In this document: piece after piece, positions 15,046 to 16,316 of the stretch
Position numbering within the stretch: position 1 is the first letter of the stretch
Layout: the number at the start of each line of letters is the position of its first letter
Assembly (NCBI GenBank): GCA_943914405.1
Contig: CALUBX010000076.1
Location: 1-16,316 of the forward strand
DNA length: 16,316 bases
Direction of reading: 5' to 3'
Source of the DNA: an uncultured Hyphomicrobiales bacterium
Lineage (GTDB): Bacteria; Pseudomonadota; Alphaproteobacteria; Rhizobiales; Rhizobiaceae
Notes under the pieces: model-generated
What the model was told of the DNA's origin: nothing
Database searches by the model: none
Seen by the model: the letters and a program-made list of their open reading frames with translations, nothing else
Translations under genes and position numbers: made by a program

Positions 15046-16316
15046 TCAGACTTCGTCCTTGCCTGAAAGCAGGATGCAGGCGAGCGTGATCAGGGCTGAA
15101 ATGCCGAGATAGAAGCCCACATAGGTCATGCCGTAATTGGCCTGCAGCCAAGTGGCGATATACGGCGCGAGAGACGCGCCGAAGATGCCGGCCAGGTTGA
15201 ATGTGATCGACGAGCCGGTGTAGCGGACCGCGGTCGGGAAGGGCGCCGCAAGCGCGGTTCCGATCAGGCCGTAGGTCATGCCCATCAGCATCATGGCAAC
15301 GGCCGAGAACAGGAAGATCGATGCTTCGCCACTGGTCATCAGGGTCGGCAGGACGAAGGAGAAGAGGCCGATCAGCACGGTGGTCAGGATCAGCATCTCC
15401 CGGCGTCCATAGCGTTCGGCTAGCTTGCCGATGACGGGAATGAAGATCCCGAACACGATCGAGCCGAGAATCTGCACTTCCAGGGCATCAAGGAAAGGCA
15501 TCTTCAGCACCTTGATGTTGTAGGACAGCAGATAGGCCGAGCCGATATAGAAGAGCACGAAGGTGGCGAGCGCTACGAAAGTGCCGAGCAGCAGGCTGCG
15601 CTTGTGGCGGCGGAACAGGGTTGCGACCGGCACGGCGACGCGTTCATGGCTGTCGATCGCTTTTTGGAAGGCGGGTGTTTCCGTGATGGACAGGCGAACC
15701 CACAGGCCGACGGCGATCAGGATGATCGAGGCGAGGAAAGGCACGCGCCAACCCCAGCTCAGGAGCGCTTCCTGGCTGATGAAGTGCAACAGTATCCAGA
15801 AGATGCCGGAGGACAGGAAGAGCCCGATCGGGGCGCCGAGCTGCGGGAACATGCCGTACCAGCTGCGCTTGCCGGGCGGTGCATTTTCCGTTGCGAGGAG
15901 GACCGCGCCACCCCATTCACCGCCGAGACCGAAGCCCTGGCCGAACCGGCACAGCGCCAGCAGCAGGGGCGCCAGCACGCCGATCGATTCGTAGGACGGC
16001 AGGAGCCCGATCACGACGGTCGAGATCCCCATGGTCAGAAGAGCCGCCACCAGCGTTGTCTTGCGGCCGATCCGGTCGCCGAAGTGACCGAAGACGACTG
16101 CCCCGAGAGGCCGTGCGAAGAAGGCGATGGAGAAGGTGGCGAAGGATGCCAGCAGGGCGGACGTCGGATCGCTGTTCGGAAAGAACAGGGTCGGGAAGAC
16201 CAGGACCGCCGCGGTGGCATAAACGTAGAAATCGAAAAATTCGATCGTCGTGCCGACCAGGCTGGCCGTCAGGACTCGTGCAGGAGAATTCTTTGCAACA
16301 GGCGCTAACGCTGTCT
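15046..16316 (-). CDS. MHS-family major facilitator transporter, YhjE-like (N-terminus outside window)
   Basis: An inner-membrane secondary transporter of the metabolite:H+ symporter branch of the major facilitator superfamily; the substrate cannot be read from sequence. About 422 residues are visible, from the right edge to the TGA at 15046-15048, and the frame is open to the edge, so only a few N-terminal residues should be missing. It shows GTTIEFFDFYVYATAA (first helix), the loop motif FGHFGDRIGRKTT, RFGQGFGLGGEWGGAVLLATENAP, SWGWRVPF, a second DRIGR-like loop (AERYGRRE) and APYIATWLQ near the end, about 12 hydrophobic segments in all. The pattern most resembles E. coli YhjE. The GTG at 16050 is internal, not the start. 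It is convergent with the dcw operon and unrelated to it in function. Confidence 0.9.
   Translation of the reverse strand, partial: TALAPVAKNSPARVLTASLVGTTIEFFDFYVYATAAVLVFPTLFFPNSDPTSALLASFATFSIAFFARPLGAVVFGHFGDRIGRKTTLVAALLTMGISTVVIGLLPSYESIGVLAPLLLALCRFGQGFGLGGEWGGAVLLATENAPPGKRSWYGMFPQLGAPIGLFLSSGIFWILLHFISQEALLSWGWRVPFLASIILIAVGLWVRLSITETPAFQKAIDSHERVAVPVATLFRRHKRSLLLGTFVALATFVLFYIGSAYLLSYNIKVLKMPFLDALEVQILGSIVFGIFIPVIGKLAERYGRREMLILTTVLIGLFSFVLPTLMTSGEASIFLFSAVAMMLMGMTYGLIGTALAAPFPTAVRYTGSSITFNLAGIFGASLAPYIATWLQANYGMTYVGFYLGISALITLACILLSGKDEV

Noticed and set aside
15046..16050. Transporter gene starting at the GTG at 16050
   Set aside because: The frame stays open to the window edge and encodes the conserved first two helices of the family, so 16050 is internal.
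1..16316. Mobile elements, CRISPR arrays, prophage genes or tRNA genes
   Set aside because: I saw no transposase, integrase, spaced direct-repeat array or cloverleaf; composition is even throughout.

Overview
The window is about 16.3 kb of GC-rich DNA and looks like the chromosome of an alphaproteobacterium of the order Hyphomicrobiales (Rhizobiales), probably Rhizobiaceae or a near relative. Three things point there: RNase P RNA sits directly upstream of mraZ, the division and cell wall genes run in the rhizobial order, and the Mur, MraZ and MraY proteins have a rhizobial character. I cannot name a genus from the sequence alone.

Layout. (1) Positions 1 to about 267 hold the 3' two thirds of the RNase P RNA gene (rnpB), cut by the left edge. 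(2) Positions 268-705 hold no protein gene. They contain a hairpin just after rnpB, an AT-rich block with a small inverted repeat, and four CCCAT/CCCAA elements spaced exactly 10 bp apart, which fit an MraZ operator, with a candidate promoter overlapping it. (3) Positions 706-14576 hold a 12-gene dcw cluster, all on the plus strand: mraZ, rsmH, ftsL, ftsI, murE, murF, mraY, murD, ftsW, murG, murC, murB. (4) Positions 14579-14967 hold two very small membrane-protein genes with non-ATG starts (88 and 41 aa), each preceded by a good Shine-Dalgarno sequence. (5) Positions 14983-15020 hold a strong hairpin with A and T tracts that can terminate transcription from both sides. (6) Positions 15046-16316 hold an MHS-family (YhjE-like) major facilitator gene on the minus strand, cut by the right edge close to its N-terminus.

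How the genes work together. MurB and MurC (with MurA, not here) make UDP-MurNAc-L-Ala. MurD adds D-Glu, MurE meso-diaminopimelate, and MurF D-Ala-D-Ala. MraY and MurG then build lipid I and lipid II. FtsW (glycosyltransferase) and FtsI (transpeptidase) polymerise and cross-link septal wall, with FtsL as a scaffold. RsmH methylates 16S rRNA, and MraZ probably represses the whole operon through the repeats before its gene. Gene junctions are tight (1-nt or 4-nt overlaps at ftsL/ftsI, murE/murF, murG/murC and the two small genes), which fits one long translationally coupled operon. The usual next genes (ddlB, ftsQ, ftsA, ftsZ) do not follow murB; the cluster ends here at a terminator.

Most of the window is a well-known system. 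The points most worth a second look are the four-repeat MraZ operator, the pair of small membrane proteins after murB, and an A-rich slippery sequence at the murG/murC junction that would give an in-frame MurG-MurC fusion on a -1 shift.
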